Of a stretch of DNA of 64,000 nt, positions 30,101 through 41,491 are shown in pieces. A program made the translations under genes and the position numbers. The first letter of the stretch is position 1. Every line of letters starts with the position of its first letter. A model generated the notes under the pieces. That model saw only the letters and a program-made list of their open reading frames with translations. It did not search any database and was not told where the DNA came from. Source of the stretch: Anisakis pegreffii (taxonomy: Eukaryota > Nematoda > Chromadorea > Rhabditida > Anisakidae); contig JAPYMA010001614.1 of the NCBI GenBank assembly GCA_035041965.1, positions 1-64,000 on the forward strand, read 5' to 3'.

Positions 30101-32589
30101 CGTTTAGAGTTGTTAGTAAAATTTATTTGCTATTATTTTGCAGATTAGTGTAGTGAAAATATTCATAACGATCTTTTTCTTGATACTTCCATTTGTTTTG
30201 ATTCGTCTCTTCAAGGAACTCGCTAAGAAATATGGTTTCAAAGGTACGTTTATCTCACTTCAGTGTTTTTCAGATGAAATTTTTGAAATTTGATTTATTT
30301 GTTGTTGTTTTTGATTTTTTAGAATACCACTTTTCGTAGGGAGAAGAGGAATTTGAGAAGGTCAGGTGGAATGGGAGAATTGAGGAGGTCGACGAATTAA
30401 TGTTGACCGATTGTTGTTGGATGAGAAGAGGAAATAATAGTGTGCCCGTACGATCGACGAAGAGGGAGACGGAACAGAGAAGTGTAAGAAGCACTGGTTC
30501 AAGAGTAGAGAATACTGCTTTCAATTATGTTCTAATTTGATTGCAAGGGGAAATTTTATTTAGTTTTGTTTGTTTGCGTTTTTCAGATTTTCCAGAGCGT
30601 TCATTTCGTGCAAAAATTTGTTTGATAATTGCATATGTGTTTGCATTATTGATGACAGTTTCGTTGATATACCATGGTGAGTTGTCATTTGATGCATCAA
30701 ATACGATCACCAATTTGACGTGGTAAATCTTTGATTCGATTGTTTCGCTTTGTTCGATTCTTTTTTGTCTTATTTGAACGCTATTTCGAATGTTTTTGTA
30801 ATACACTCACTTTTCTTCTTTGTAATCTTTCTCGAAGCTTAATGGTTACTGAACACTTTTTTATAAAATATATTTGTTAATAAATAAGTTCAGGGCAAAT
30901 TTCAATAAGCATTGCAATCCATCAGCGAGTAACGTGATCAGCGATCAAATTAAGTGTAGTCAATTGAAAGGTTTCATTTTTTATCGATTTTGTTATTATT
31001 ATTATTATTGATACAATCACTACTGTAAAACTAAAAAGGAAATGTTTTTATTGGATCGCTATAGGAACAGCGATAAACTGGAAAGGAACTGTACAATCGG
31101 TGCGAATCGTTAGCATTGATAATTCGTTTGAAACTCTGTTGGATTATTCACCAGATTCATTGGCACAAACCATTCGATGTTTTTACGATACGGATAAGAA
31201 TGATGGTTCGTATACAAAAGATATCAGGTATGTGTACGTATTAGGGTTGGGAACGATTTCTTTTTGTTGAAAGTATTCCCTTACGGAAAGCAAATGGAGC
31301 GGTCCCGAGAAGCAGTCTTCTCGCGACGAAAAGATCTCTCCACCCCTATCCATCAAAAACGTGTTACTTCCTCATCTACAACTGATAAATGGTTTTTTTT
31401 CGATGGTCGTCGACTGAAAATATTCATAACGATCTAATAAGTCGTTTATCTAACGTTTGTGAAATGTAAATAAAAAAACAAAATAAATAACTTTTTATAA
31501 GCATACGTATCAGCATTAAAGTGACATAAATGAAAGTAGTGCCTTTAAAAAATATTATACAATGCATTTAATACAGATCCTCTTATGAGATCAACTAATG
31601 AGTTAAACCATATTAAAATGGTCTTATTTTGTTGTTGTTTCGTTGATTAATGACGGAAATGCTAACGATAATGTTTCTAGTGCGAATGAGTGCAGTCTAA
31701 GCCACCTTAATACGTATTCATTCGAAATTGACGTTTCTGGACCGTATGGTGAACATTATATTAGTAGCAATAAAGGACAGTTGATACTGTCGGCATCGAA
31801 TGCTTTCACTGATTTGTTGAAGTTACTCGACGAAGGTATTCTACTTCTTTCATTTTGATACTTATTGGTGTTGGAAGGAGTATTTCCTGTGTTATCACTA
31901 ATATTATTCTTATCTGTTCCAGGTGATTTGGTTCGCTTCATCGGTTATTTTGATCAATATCCGATCTTTCGTTATCCACCAAAATTGCGTCTACTGCAGT
32001 TGGAATGTCTTACCTGCAGACAGGTTATGATTACTGATTTGTCATTAAGTAATAAAGGGTTGTCAAAGGAGGGGAAGGAATTATGATAACATGGAGTGTT
32101 ATAGTACAAAATGGCGGTTCGTAATAGGGCCAAATGAAGGCACGCAGTGCAAAAGCCTGACAAGAGAATGTGCACTGGTCATGCAGTATTGCTTGCATTT
32201 TCAAAGATGAAAATAATATTTATAGTATAATAATACTGCTAGTGATAATTATAAAATACTTTATAAGTGAAACACTGCCATAACATCACTGCGACGCTTG
32301 AACGTACTGTGATGTTACCCACAGATCAAGCCTTATCGGTCCTGTCCGTTATGCTTTTGCGAGATCCATGGGTCGTTTAAGAAATGAAACTAGCAGTAAT
32401 GATACAGATTTATGTATTTAGCATATTGATTCCATTTGCTAATTACAGTTGCTGAATCGGAAAGATTTAAAGCATCTCAGAATCGTTAACGTCAAAATGG
32501 ATCGTCGACATATCTGGAGTCGTCTCTTTTTCGCATTCAAATTTCTCTTCAACTTTATTTTTGCACCAGTGTTTCGTATGCCCACGTGA
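24178..32589 (+). CDS. WFS1: Wolframin (WFS1) homologue, 16 recognised exons, 5' partial
   Basis: ER multi-pass glycoprotein tied to calcium handling and the unfolded-protein response. Exons: 24178-24318, 24769-25007, 25533-25673, 25891-26027, 26291-26606, 26950-27167, 27446-27525, 27722-27846, 29571-29750, 30144-30243, 30587-30722, 30894-30970, 31065-31227, 31681-31835, 31923-32023, 32449-32589; about 815 codons, human 890. All phases agree. Landmarks against human wolframin: KEAALRVYH, the EYLLDK...[11 protein letters not shown] entry into the membrane region, several hydrophobic helices, NTITNLTW (human NSTLTW), then the lumenal [17 protein letters not shown] (TWTGRFKYVRVTDIDN), YSFEIDV, LECLTC and a final [13 protein letters not shown]. 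Exon 24769-25007 carries an acidic, low-complexity cytosolic stretch. The first exon start (acceptor at 24177) is uncertain and the N-terminal Sel1-like part is not resolved. The intron before exon 29571 holds a transposable element. Confidence 0.93.
28019..28109. repeat. WFS1: 44-bp tandem duplication in a wolframin intron
   Basis: The same 44 bases occur at 28019-28062 and 28066-28109, separated by 3 nt, with no mismatch that I can see. The identity suggests a recent local duplication or an assembly artefact. Confidence 0.9.
28364..29513. mobile_element. hAT-like non-autonomous element with 8-bp target duplication
   Basis: The ends are TAGTGTTGTGCGG and, on the other strand, TAGTGTTGTATGG, fitting the hAT terminal pattern YARNGNTG. 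The exact 8-mer CTTCGTGC flanks both sides (28356-28363 and 29514-29521). The body is far more GC-rich than the intron and has GGGGACGGGGA-type motifs. No transposase is encoded. A second element appears to be nested in it (28551-29228). Its right end is 57 bp upstream of a wolframin exon, so it tests the splice acceptor region. Confidence 0.85.
28551..29228. mobile_element. Probable second hAT-like element nested in the first
   Basis: Left end TAGAGTTGGTAGGATCTTG; right end read on the other strand TAGGGTATACAGGGGATC. Both begin TAG-R-GT and share a GGATC block. Flanking 8-mers are TTTGTAAC and GCTGTGAC, matching at 5 of 8 positions, so the target duplication is eroded or the ends are slightly misplaced. 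It contains no transposase frame. Confidence 0.5.
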
Positions 32590-33005
32590 ACATCTATATC
32601 GTTATTATTAAGACTAATGTTGTTAGTTTTTAAATTATTATTACAGCTATTGGCAGTACCGTTGCATTCGTTGTGTTTTTACACGATTATAGTTGGTACT
32701 AATGTGATTATTATTCCAATGTTGTTATAAGCAAAAACTTGCTTGCATAAATACGAGTATATGTATGAGATCTACAACGCTTTGTATGGTCTTTTTCAAA
32801 AATGCTTTAATATTGTCTATGGTTGGCTTGAGTTTAAGCCTAGCCTTTGGCCAGCAGATTTCTCTACCCAATTGTAAGTTTGAAGCAATTTTGAATACGG
32901 TTGTTGCTATTATTAGTCATTTCAAGCATTTTTCATTTATTTTTCCATTGTATGAAATCGAAAAGACATTTCGTGTTGTTAGTCGAAAACGTAATATTAA
33001 ATGAT

Positions 33006-33011
33006 AATAAA
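33006..33011 (+). terminator. Probable poly(A) signal of wolframin
   Basis: First AATAAA I see after the wolframin stop, about 417 nt downstream. The 947-bp tail-to-tail spacer also holds AATAAA on the minus strand at 33128-33133 and 33076-33081 for the facing gene, so the two 3' UTRs may overlap. Confidence 0.4.
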
Positions 33012-33127
33012 GTAACGAATCATTGATGGCAATGAACCTGATATTCCCAATGTAAACGCACACAACAGTAACATATTTATTTCCAATGCAAACGTATAAA
33101 AACTCTAATTAATTAACGCAAACAACA

Positions 33128-33133
33128 TTTATT
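33128..33133 (-). terminator. Probable poly(A) signal of the rhamnose synthase
   Basis: AATAAA on the minus strand about 400 nt beyond the stop codon of the fusion enzyme. A motif match only. Confidence 0.35.
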
Positions 33134-33535
33134 ACGAACTGAAAGTGCAATTCTGTAAACGTTATGAGCTTAATTCATTTCAAATATCACATTGTTTGAT
33201 TGCACAGATTACAAACCTTTAAAATTTAAAACTTTTTTAAAACATTCAAAATCCAACTAACATTCAACAAATTAACAAAACTTCTCGATTGTAGCAATTC
33301 AGCAAACAATCAATTATGCAAATAAACTTCTCGCGGTGCAACATTTCATATCAAATATCGATAAAGATACACATGAACTGATTAAACTTTTTGGAAGTTA
33401 ATCATTTTTGCAACGTCATAAACATATTTTTCGATAAATTGGGCGATAAATTAGTTTTCAGTTATAAAATAAAACTATTAAGTCAACGAAATGAAATGAA
33501 ACTGAATGTATAAAACAAAATGCATACAAATTGTA

Positions 33536-36500
33536 TTATGTAGCAGTAGCATTTTTCATTTGTTTGAAACCTTTTCGTAACGCATCAGAACTGCTCAGCA
33601 CGTATGGACATAGACGTTGCAATAAACTCGTTTCGAGTGCGCAATTACCTTTCTTCGCACACATTGCCCTGCCTTTTTCACTGTGTACATCGATCACTTC
33701 ATAATCGGGCAACGTTCGATCCACCAACTGAAGCGAATAATGATCAAACAAATGAAACAACACTAAATCATAAAATTTTCATGACAGCACGGAATAGTGC
33801 AATTTACGAGTTAATGTGCACCAATTACAATGGTAATATCGTGCGATGCTTTGCTATTCATATTGATCATAATAGTGATGATGCCACAAATAACCGTTTC
33901 AAAAGTATATCGAGGGAGAAAGATTTGTTGTGATAACTGGTACAGTGTCCCTGTCGGGATCCCCGACGGGAGGCAATTCCCCGTCACTCCCTCTTTCGGT
34001 CGGGACCCCTCTCCCGACCACATAGCTCCCCGTCGTAGTTTCCCGGCAAAAAAGCTGGCCTCCGACGAACATTTGTGGTGGGTAATATCTGATATGGGAA
34101 AAGACAAAAGAAAAAGCAGAAGAACAATAATATTTGGAAGGGTTGAGCTATAAAAAGTTAGTTATCGCAAACAAAAGTGGTACCTCCTTGTAAAGACCCA
34201 GAATCTGATGCAAACTAATCGGTTCTGGATTCGCCAAATTCAAATTACCACCGTAACGCTTCTCCATTAGTTCGAGTAAAGCTGGAAGGCATTCATCGAG
34301 AATTGTTATCGATACTGGAATGTCAATTATTTGTCTGCAAAACATTGTTACCATTATCATTATTAATGTTGTTATTATTACTATTAATCATTTTTGTTCT
34401 TTTTATTATTATTATCATTAGTACCGTCATCTGATAATAATGAGCATAAAATAAAATAATAGATAAACAAATTAAAGCTAAAAGAAGATTTAAAAACGAA
34501 CGAACTTGTATTTAATAATTTTCGTAAGCAGATTACGCTCTTCATTAAGCGCAAAATTGAGTGGAAGTGTAATGCGTGCGTTGAGGCATTCTTTGATACC
34601 GCCTTGATATTGCGACATCATTCGATCCGTGTAGCCTTTTACCACTGAATACGAATTGCCGAAAAATGTTGGTGTATCTGAAGGTTTCGTTCATTACAAC
34701 AATAACAACCCATGTTAAATCAATGAAATCTCATGATCTTGTATAGCTGATATCGTTGGGTATGTGTGCATGGATGTGGAGGAAAGAATATTGTTATTAT
34801 TATTTGATCACTTAAAGCACAGAGGGATAAACTCATTGTAATGGGAAACGATGGTCAGAATAACTGACGAAACATCTTAATAATTACAACAATAACCTTG
34901 TTCGGTGAAACCTTTTCCACCAATTGTATGCTCTTTATCATATGCAAATAAATAGCCAGTTCCCACATAGGTATAATGCAATCCTAATTTCTCGCATAAA
35001 TACGCCAGAGTCACGGCGCTACACAAATTATCACGAACATTCTCTTCAGTTTTTTCTGGCCCGCCTAAACACCCATATTGAAAATGATAATAATCGCAAT
35101 GTTACTGATAACAATAATACTAATATAATAATAACAGTTACAATAAAAATAATCGTTATTATAACAAAGGATAGTGATGAATAGAAAGAATAAGTAAATA
35201 AATGAGACCTTCAAGGTATTCGATAGTTTTGAATTCCCCACCATGTGTGCGACCTGTGCAGCAAAGTACATGCGTTCCACACAATTTCACTAGTTCAGTT
35301 AATACCTATAAATAATAGTAGTGACAATACTAAATTCGCTCACTTCCAGCTCAATTCGCTTTTTTTCGCGGTCCCTCCTAGGGCACTTCGCTCCCCGACG
35401 GGCTTCTAGCGAAAAAAATGGACGATAATTATTACATTAATATCAACATACAATATACATGATAGCAACATTAATGATGATAATAATATCAACAATAAGG
35501 ATACAATATACACAATTGGCTAACATCACCTACTTCTTCATCGGTATTTCGTCCAACTTTACATTCAGCCACTTGAAAATGGATTTTCCTCTGGGTCATC
35601 AACTTTTGCATTTGTTTACCAACCCACCCATTTCCACCGTATATGATAACATTCATTTTTTGTGTTTCTTTTCGTTCGCATAATGTTGACGCAACCACAC
35701 GACGGATACCTAAAATGTTTCAAAATGATCTCGTGAAACTGCTCAATTTGTCGGATGAATTATTATGAATGACTTCAACAATATGACATGATCAAAAAAA
35801 ACGGGCTAACCGCTGAAGTGGACGATAATTTGCACAGAACCTCAATAGAACTAGTCATAATAACACTAAATGATAGTCATTTGAATGTTGATGCCAAATT
35901 ATTTCAATTGATGGTCAGCAAAAAGTTATAAAATATCAACAAATTGCCCACCCCCACCCGCCTCCCCCCCTCTCCCAAAATGGAAACTGCTATCTATGAT
36001 CAAACATAGGAGTGAATTTAAATCCTTTGATACAACATGTATGGTTGAAAGTAGTGTGGTGTGGTGACGGATAAAAGTCGAGGACGGGGGAAATCGGGGA
36101 CGAATTTGTCCAGTCGGGGAACCCGAAAATGTTAGTCATTTTATTATTATTCGAAAAAGTCGGAGACGAGATCCCGAAATTCCCCGATGCCCACACCACA
36201 CTGGTCCCTAACGAGGAGCAATTGCTCGATAATTTTGCTCTTCGACTTCTTGATCAATAATAGGGCTCGATGTGATCAGTATTGCTGTAGACGTGATATT
36301 GGTTTTTTTTTCATGCTGTTATAAAGAGGAATACAAAGGGGGTAAAAAATAAAACACCTTCATCGAATGAAATTTTCGGACTCCATCCAAGCTGATCCTT
36401 CGCCTTCGTGATGTCGATGAGGTAGCGCAGATCGTTGTATGGTCGGTCAGGTATACTGATAAATTCAACGGGGGTGGGTTGCTTGCGGCCCATTTGCTTG

Positions 36501-39500
36501 TCAACTTCCGATTGTATTTTATGCGCCAAGTCGAGCACTTCAAACCATTATTCACTTTTATTTTCATTTTGATTTATCGATCTCAGTTTATTTCTTCATT
36601 ACTAATAAACAATAATAAGCATTACATTCACTCGCAATACTAACCGTTCATCTCAAAATAAGTGCCCAAATTATAGATTTGACCAATTTCACCCAGCTCT
36701 GTTGCCATTTGTATACCAGCGGCAGCATCGTCAACGTAAAGCCATGATCGCAATTGTTCACCACTTCCTTGAATCGTATACTTTTCTTGCTTTTTTGCCA
36801 CTTCAATAAATCTTGGTACCACCTAAAATTTCGTTTCTTTTCTGTTTCTTTCTCCATCACAGGTCCATAGCCAGACCGGATTTTTCCCTTTCAGTAGGCG
36901 TAATCTGCTGCACCTTCCGATGTTATTAAAATACCGTTTCATTCAATCTATAAAGCACTGTTGTAGTCGGCCTCACCTCCTTCTCCTCCCTCTCCCTCTC
37001 AGTCTTTGCAATTTCGACATCTCCTCAGCAATATAGTCAGCTGCTCTTTCAATCATTCATTCACTTAATCAACCACTATTCCTCAATAATTCGATTTTTC
37101 TGCCGTTTGTGGTGCACAACCAACCTAGAGTATCCTTTTGATTGTTGCCAAAAGGACACTTACTCTAGGTTGTTATAAGTAGCAACTGAACTTATTATTA
37201 TTCACAGAAGTTTAGCTGAAGTCAGCATTTTTCAAAACGTTTTGCTTCAATGGCAATGGTTTGAAAACGTTTCACGCATTCTAAAACGTAATGAATACCC
37301 TAATCGCACATCACAACCTTCAAGTGCCATTCTTCATTTCATTGCATCTTTCCAAATTAAATTCTCAGTGAAAGTCACAATCATCATTCTGCACGAATAT
37401 GTGTTCAGCCAGTTTCAATCCAAAATCCAATTCAACTCATTCATTTCAGCTGTCCTCGTATGAATACGAGCACTAAATGCAGCACATTTTCAATATTCAC
37501 AACTATTTCATGTTCAAAATTTTTCAGTACTCTTTTATTCACAAGCAGTATTCACTACTTTCACTACAACTCAATACTTTTGCTTCTACATAATTTAAGT
37601 TAACTCTAACGAGCTTTAATTCTATAAAATAAATAAATATAACCATCAAATCGGAGTGAAAATGGTGGAAACATTTTAAAATGTACGAAATTTATTACCT
37701 CTAATCATATGAGATAAGTTATATTGATGAGTTAAATTCGGATTTTTCACATGAAATTTTGCAAACATGAAACAAAAAGTTTTAGAAAAACAAACAAAAT
37801 AAGAGAGGAAAGCTAGTGCCTCCTTGCGGGCTATTCGATCTTTCATTTGTTCATCGACAACAATTCAAATCATAAAGCATATAAGCCAATCCCCGGAAAG
37901 TTTGAAGTCATTAGATGGTTATAGCAAAGTTCCATATTTGTCATCATAATCATTCATTCGCTTACATACACAAACAAACACACTCACTCACTTTAACATC
38001 CCATTGATTTGGTCCGTAAATATTATTGATTCGCAAAATGATTATTGGTATACGATACTGTTCCCGATATGCATGTGCGTAGTATTCACAAGCAACCTGA
38101 AATTAACTTCAGAAATATTCAATAGCAAATCAGTTCCGTTAACATTATTTACGAATGAAACAAGTTTGGAAGAAACCACACATTTTGTTTCAACTCCAAT
38201 TTGGACTGCTGCTCATTGTCACGTTACACCACAACCCAGCGAACTTGTGACAACATTTGAAGCATACTTCTTTCAGAGAAAAACATTTTTGAAGTTTTGA
38301 AAATTTCAACATCCACCACCCTTCTATCTTGGAGATTGATACAGATCGGATGAATACGTCTAAGGTGATGTCGGACAGTTTAAACTAATATTTATCGGGG
38401 AGCAACTTTTTAGCCAGGGAGAACCCCGTCGAGGAGCAAAGTGGACGGGGTTAGGGGTTTCTCGTGGAGAGGCATCCGTCCAGAGGAAGGACTTCGACCA
38501 AAAAATTGGGAAATTGTCGGAGAAACACTAGTTTAAACTGCAAATGAGTTCATTTTTTCAATAATCCAATTTGCCCAAAATACGAAACGATTTTTATGAA
38601 AATCAAACGCTTGTCATTAATGTACACAATGCTATGTATTATACAAATGAGGGAATATATGAAATTATGTTAATGTTTATTGAAGTAATAAATAAAATAA
38701 TAACCAGATACTCCCATTACTCACTTTTGTGGCAGCATACGGATTGCCAGGACGAAGCATTGCATCTTCGAGTTTCCCCTTTTCATTTGAAGACAAATCT
38801 GAATCTCCGTAAACCTGTAAGAGAAATAAACGAACAATAATAATAACAGTAGTAATAATAATAACAACACTCCCATTCCCTCGAGATAAATCAGAAATAA
38901 ATAATAGGTTTTAGCCAGTCAAAGCGCATAATTACTTGTGTTGCATTATGCTGAAACACGTACTGCATCTCAAGTCTGTGAAGTGTTCTTGAACTTGAAC
39001 GCTTTACAATTGATATATTTTCAAAACTTATAATTTAGCTAATTAACTCAACCTTATCAAATACACTCAAACATCCAAAGTTGTGACATTCAAACATTCA
39101 TTACCAAAGAATATAACTATCATGTTTGCTTGCGGGTACATGTGCTCCCTATGAAGGATATATGTGATTCTGGGCACAAAAAAAAAACAAAAATTTTCCT
39201 TCTGTTCGTCCGTCTGCCGTCTAAATAATTTAAAAAATAGACACAAAGCGAACAGTTACCCACTTCATCGGTACTGATATGTATGAAGCGTTCAGTTTTT
39301 CCATAATCTTTCACTTCGTCCAAGAAATCGACATACGAAAGAACGTTGTTTTGAATGGATTCAATTGGATCCGAATAACAACGTGTAGACGTGCAATCAG
39401 CTGCGAAATGAATCACCGTATCAATCTGATAATTTTGATTTTATGAGGATGAAAGTTTTGCTCGAAATCGAATGCTGCCTCAAAATACTGATAGTCTAAT

Positions 39501-39889
39501 TCTCTAACAATAAGTGTCAAGCAAGAGTAAAGGTTAAATCATTTCCGAAACTGCTGTTTTTGGTAGACACAGAAACGTGAACCCAATAACGATGCTTGAA
39601 CGAAAAACACACCAACCTCATTGTCGCTTAACACTCTACGCATAACATCACGATTTCTCAAATCGGCTGTCACCAACTGATATCGTTTCGTATTGTTGCG
39701 TATCTCTTCTCGTACATAACACGAATCCGAATTCAGAATCAGTTTATCGTAGTTGACAAAGCGAGCCCTAGGCCATGCTCCAAAGATATAGTTCATAAAA
39801 TTTGAACCAATGAAACCGCATCCACCAGTTACCAATACATTGCGCGGTTCATATTCCTTACCCTTATCGGCTCGTTGCTCACTCTCCAT
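33536..39889 (-). CDS. rml-2: Fused UDP-glucose 4,6-dehydratase and 3,5-epimerase/4-reductase, 12 exons, 647 aa
   Basis: Predicted to turn UDP-glucose into UDP-rhamnose. Exons from 5' to 3': 39617-39889, 39264-39425, 38725-38814, 37992-38096, 36645-36822, 36358-36537, 35534-35709, 35209-35305, 34897-35064, 34506-34677, 34184-34334, 33536-33727; all phases agree. The N-terminal half (about 15-335) is an RmlB/TGDS-type short-chain dehydrogenase: [10 protein letters not shown] at 21-30, catalytic TDE at 143-145, YAATK at 171-175. The C-terminal half (348-647) matches the plant NRS/ER (UER1) domain: YGGNGWVG at 353-360 and YSVVK at 486-490, with [16 protein letters not shown] and ITILDECLP in order. 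The architecture is that of plant RHM proteins (about 670 aa). All catalytic landmarks are intact. It is tail-to-tail with wolframin. Introns 3, 5 or 6 and 11 hold small transposon relics. Confidence 0.95.
33943..34075. mobile_element. GC-rich short element in the last intron of the rhamnose synthase
   Basis: A GC-rich patch with CCCGAC/GTCGGG motifs in AT-rich intron DNA. The proposed ends are CAGTGTCCCTGTCGGG and, on the other strand, CAAATGTTCGTCGGAGG. They match imperfectly and no clean target duplication is visible. Boundaries are approximate. Confidence 0.4.
36052..36203. mobile_element. 152-bp hAT-like MITE
   Basis: Ends TAGTGTGGTGTGG and, on the other strand, CAGTGTGGTGTGG: 12 of 13 positions identical. 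The interior has the same GAGGACGGGG and CGGGGA motifs as 28364-29513 and 41352-41491, so these are one family. No matching 8-bp flank remains. It sits in the intron between exons 6 and 7 of the rhamnose synthase. Confidence 0.75.
37121..37172. repeat. Long imperfect hairpin in an intron of the rhamnose synthase
   Basis: CAACCTAGAGTATCCTTTTG (37121-37140) pairs with CAAAAGG-ACACT-TACTCTAGGTTG (37149-37172) across an 8-nt loop, with only a small internal bulge. The size resembles a short pre-miRNA stem or a miniature transposon relic; neither can be shown here. Confidence 0.7.
38386..38530. mobile_element. 145-bp hAT-like MITE with exact 8-bp target duplication
   Basis: The element starts TAATATTTATCGGGG and ends CGGAGAAACACTA. 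The 8-mer GTTTAAAC flanks it exactly (38378-38385 and 38531-38538). The interior is GC-rich with GACGGGG and GTCGGAG motifs. It lies in intron 3 of the rhamnose synthase. The termini are more diverged than in the related copies, but the duplication is perfect; it is itself a palindrome, which slightly weakens the argument. Confidence 0.7.
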
Positions 39890-40099
39890 TATTATAACTA
39901 TTTATGTTGCTATTTATTGATACGTCTATCGAAGAATTTGCTTATCGGTCCTGATGATCACTAAAAAGAAAGTATTCACTCATAACTTTGCAACGAAACA
40001 TTGCTTTCAGATCGTTTCAATGCGACCAATGTCGTTTATGGGACGAGACACATGGTGCTTTTTCATTAACAAGAAGAAGTGATAATACTAATAATACTG

Positions 40100-40150
<51 letters not shown>
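40100..40150. repeat. (AAT)n microsatellite
   Basis: About 17 AAT units some 210 bp upstream of the start codon of the rhamnose synthase. Open frames across it encode only Asn runs. Confidence 0.95.
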
Positions 40151-40153
<3 letters not shown>

Positions 40154-41351
40154 TATTGCTGAGATTATTATTTTCATTATCGCTGTTATTACCATCGTTT
40201 TATTATTACTAATATTACTATTATCTGAAAGTTTGAGCATATGTATTATTTTGTTCGGATACTGAGCGATTGGTTTGTGGATCGCTGTATGCGATCGACA
40301 AATTGTTCGTCATTGTTGCGGTTGTTTAATGGATTGGTATTCGGCTGTATTTAATTGTGCAAATTATTTATGGCAACGGACACTGGTTATTGCGTGGTTG
40401 TTGAATGTTTGATACGCCGATTGCTGTGGATCTGCTCGGTTACATGAATTGTTTATTATTATACCGAGAGATTACTGATTTACTACTGTTGGTTATTTCA
40501 AACAGCTACTTTGAACGTCCGTTGGACGAATGTTCAATCGATCAATCGGAATGTACTTTCGGGCTCCTTTTGAGTCCCTCTCCCTAGAAATCATTGGGCA
40601 ATATGGGAGAGTAGCCCAAACCTCTATGCTTGCTAAATCAATAATCCAAGTTAGAATTTCATGAAGACAGATGATCCCAACGCTATTATCGTTAGCTGCG
40701 AGGAAAGGAGAATATCGGAGAAGGAAGAATGTGATATTGGTGATAGCAAAGAGGCATAAACTTGTAATGAGTTGGATTTGCTGATTGAATAAATAAACAA
40801 AATTATTATTATCACCAACGTTATTATTGAAACAACTAACAGGTTTTACACAACTTTCTTGGATTGCATGCCCGTCATAAAATTATCAAATTGAATGAAA
40901 TTTTCTTCAAAGGCTATCAATGCCCATACCTGATTCTGTTGATGAAACAGGTTTATCATGCACACCAGTCTAACTGTAATTCTAGAAGTTAAATTTGTTA
41001 CTATTATTACTATTACAATAATAATAAATAATATTATTATTAACTATAAGAAAGTGCAATAATAGTTGGAAACAGAAGCAACGTCCTATGAATGGTAAGA
41101 TGGGAATAACGACAGTAATGAGAACAATAATAGATAGCAGTAATAAACGATAATGAAAATAACCGTAGTGCATACGTACTCGACTCAACTATCTTGATAA
41201 GTTGACTATTGAAATGTCAAGGACTTTCACACCCTTTGAGGCGTTCTAACGTTGACGAACGTTCTTCTTCAATGAATTATTTATTCACATCCATTTAATA
41301 ATTACGATAGCAATATTTTTCATTTCTAAAATATACTTTTCCTCCCTAAAC

Positions 41352-41491
41352 TAGTGTGATGCGGGGATAGGGGAATTTTGGAGACTCCGTCCCCGAATTC
41401 CCTACAATTTTTGATCCGACCGCATTTTCGGGGTCCCAGACTGTAAAATTCCGCTCCGTGCCCGACTTTTTTCCGTCCTCGCACCACATTA
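41352..41491. mobile_element. 140-bp hAT-like MITE
   Basis: Ends TAGTGTGATGCGGGG and, on the other strand, TAATGTGGTGCGAGG. Flanks CCCTAAAC and CTCCAAAC agree at 6 of 8 positions, consistent with a decayed target duplication. The interior shares GTCCCCGAATT and TTCGGGG motifs with the copies at 28.4-29.5 and 36.1 kb. Confidence 0.7.

Noticed and set aside
31242..31348. TAGGGTTGG...CCACCCCTA segment with hAT-like ends
   Set aside because: Flanking 8-mers do not match and the interior similarity to the other elements is weak; not enough to call.
35365..35425. GC-rich patch in the intron between exons 7 and 8 of the rhamnose synthase
   Set aside because: It shares CCCCGACGGG with the elements nearby, but no ends or target duplication can be defined.
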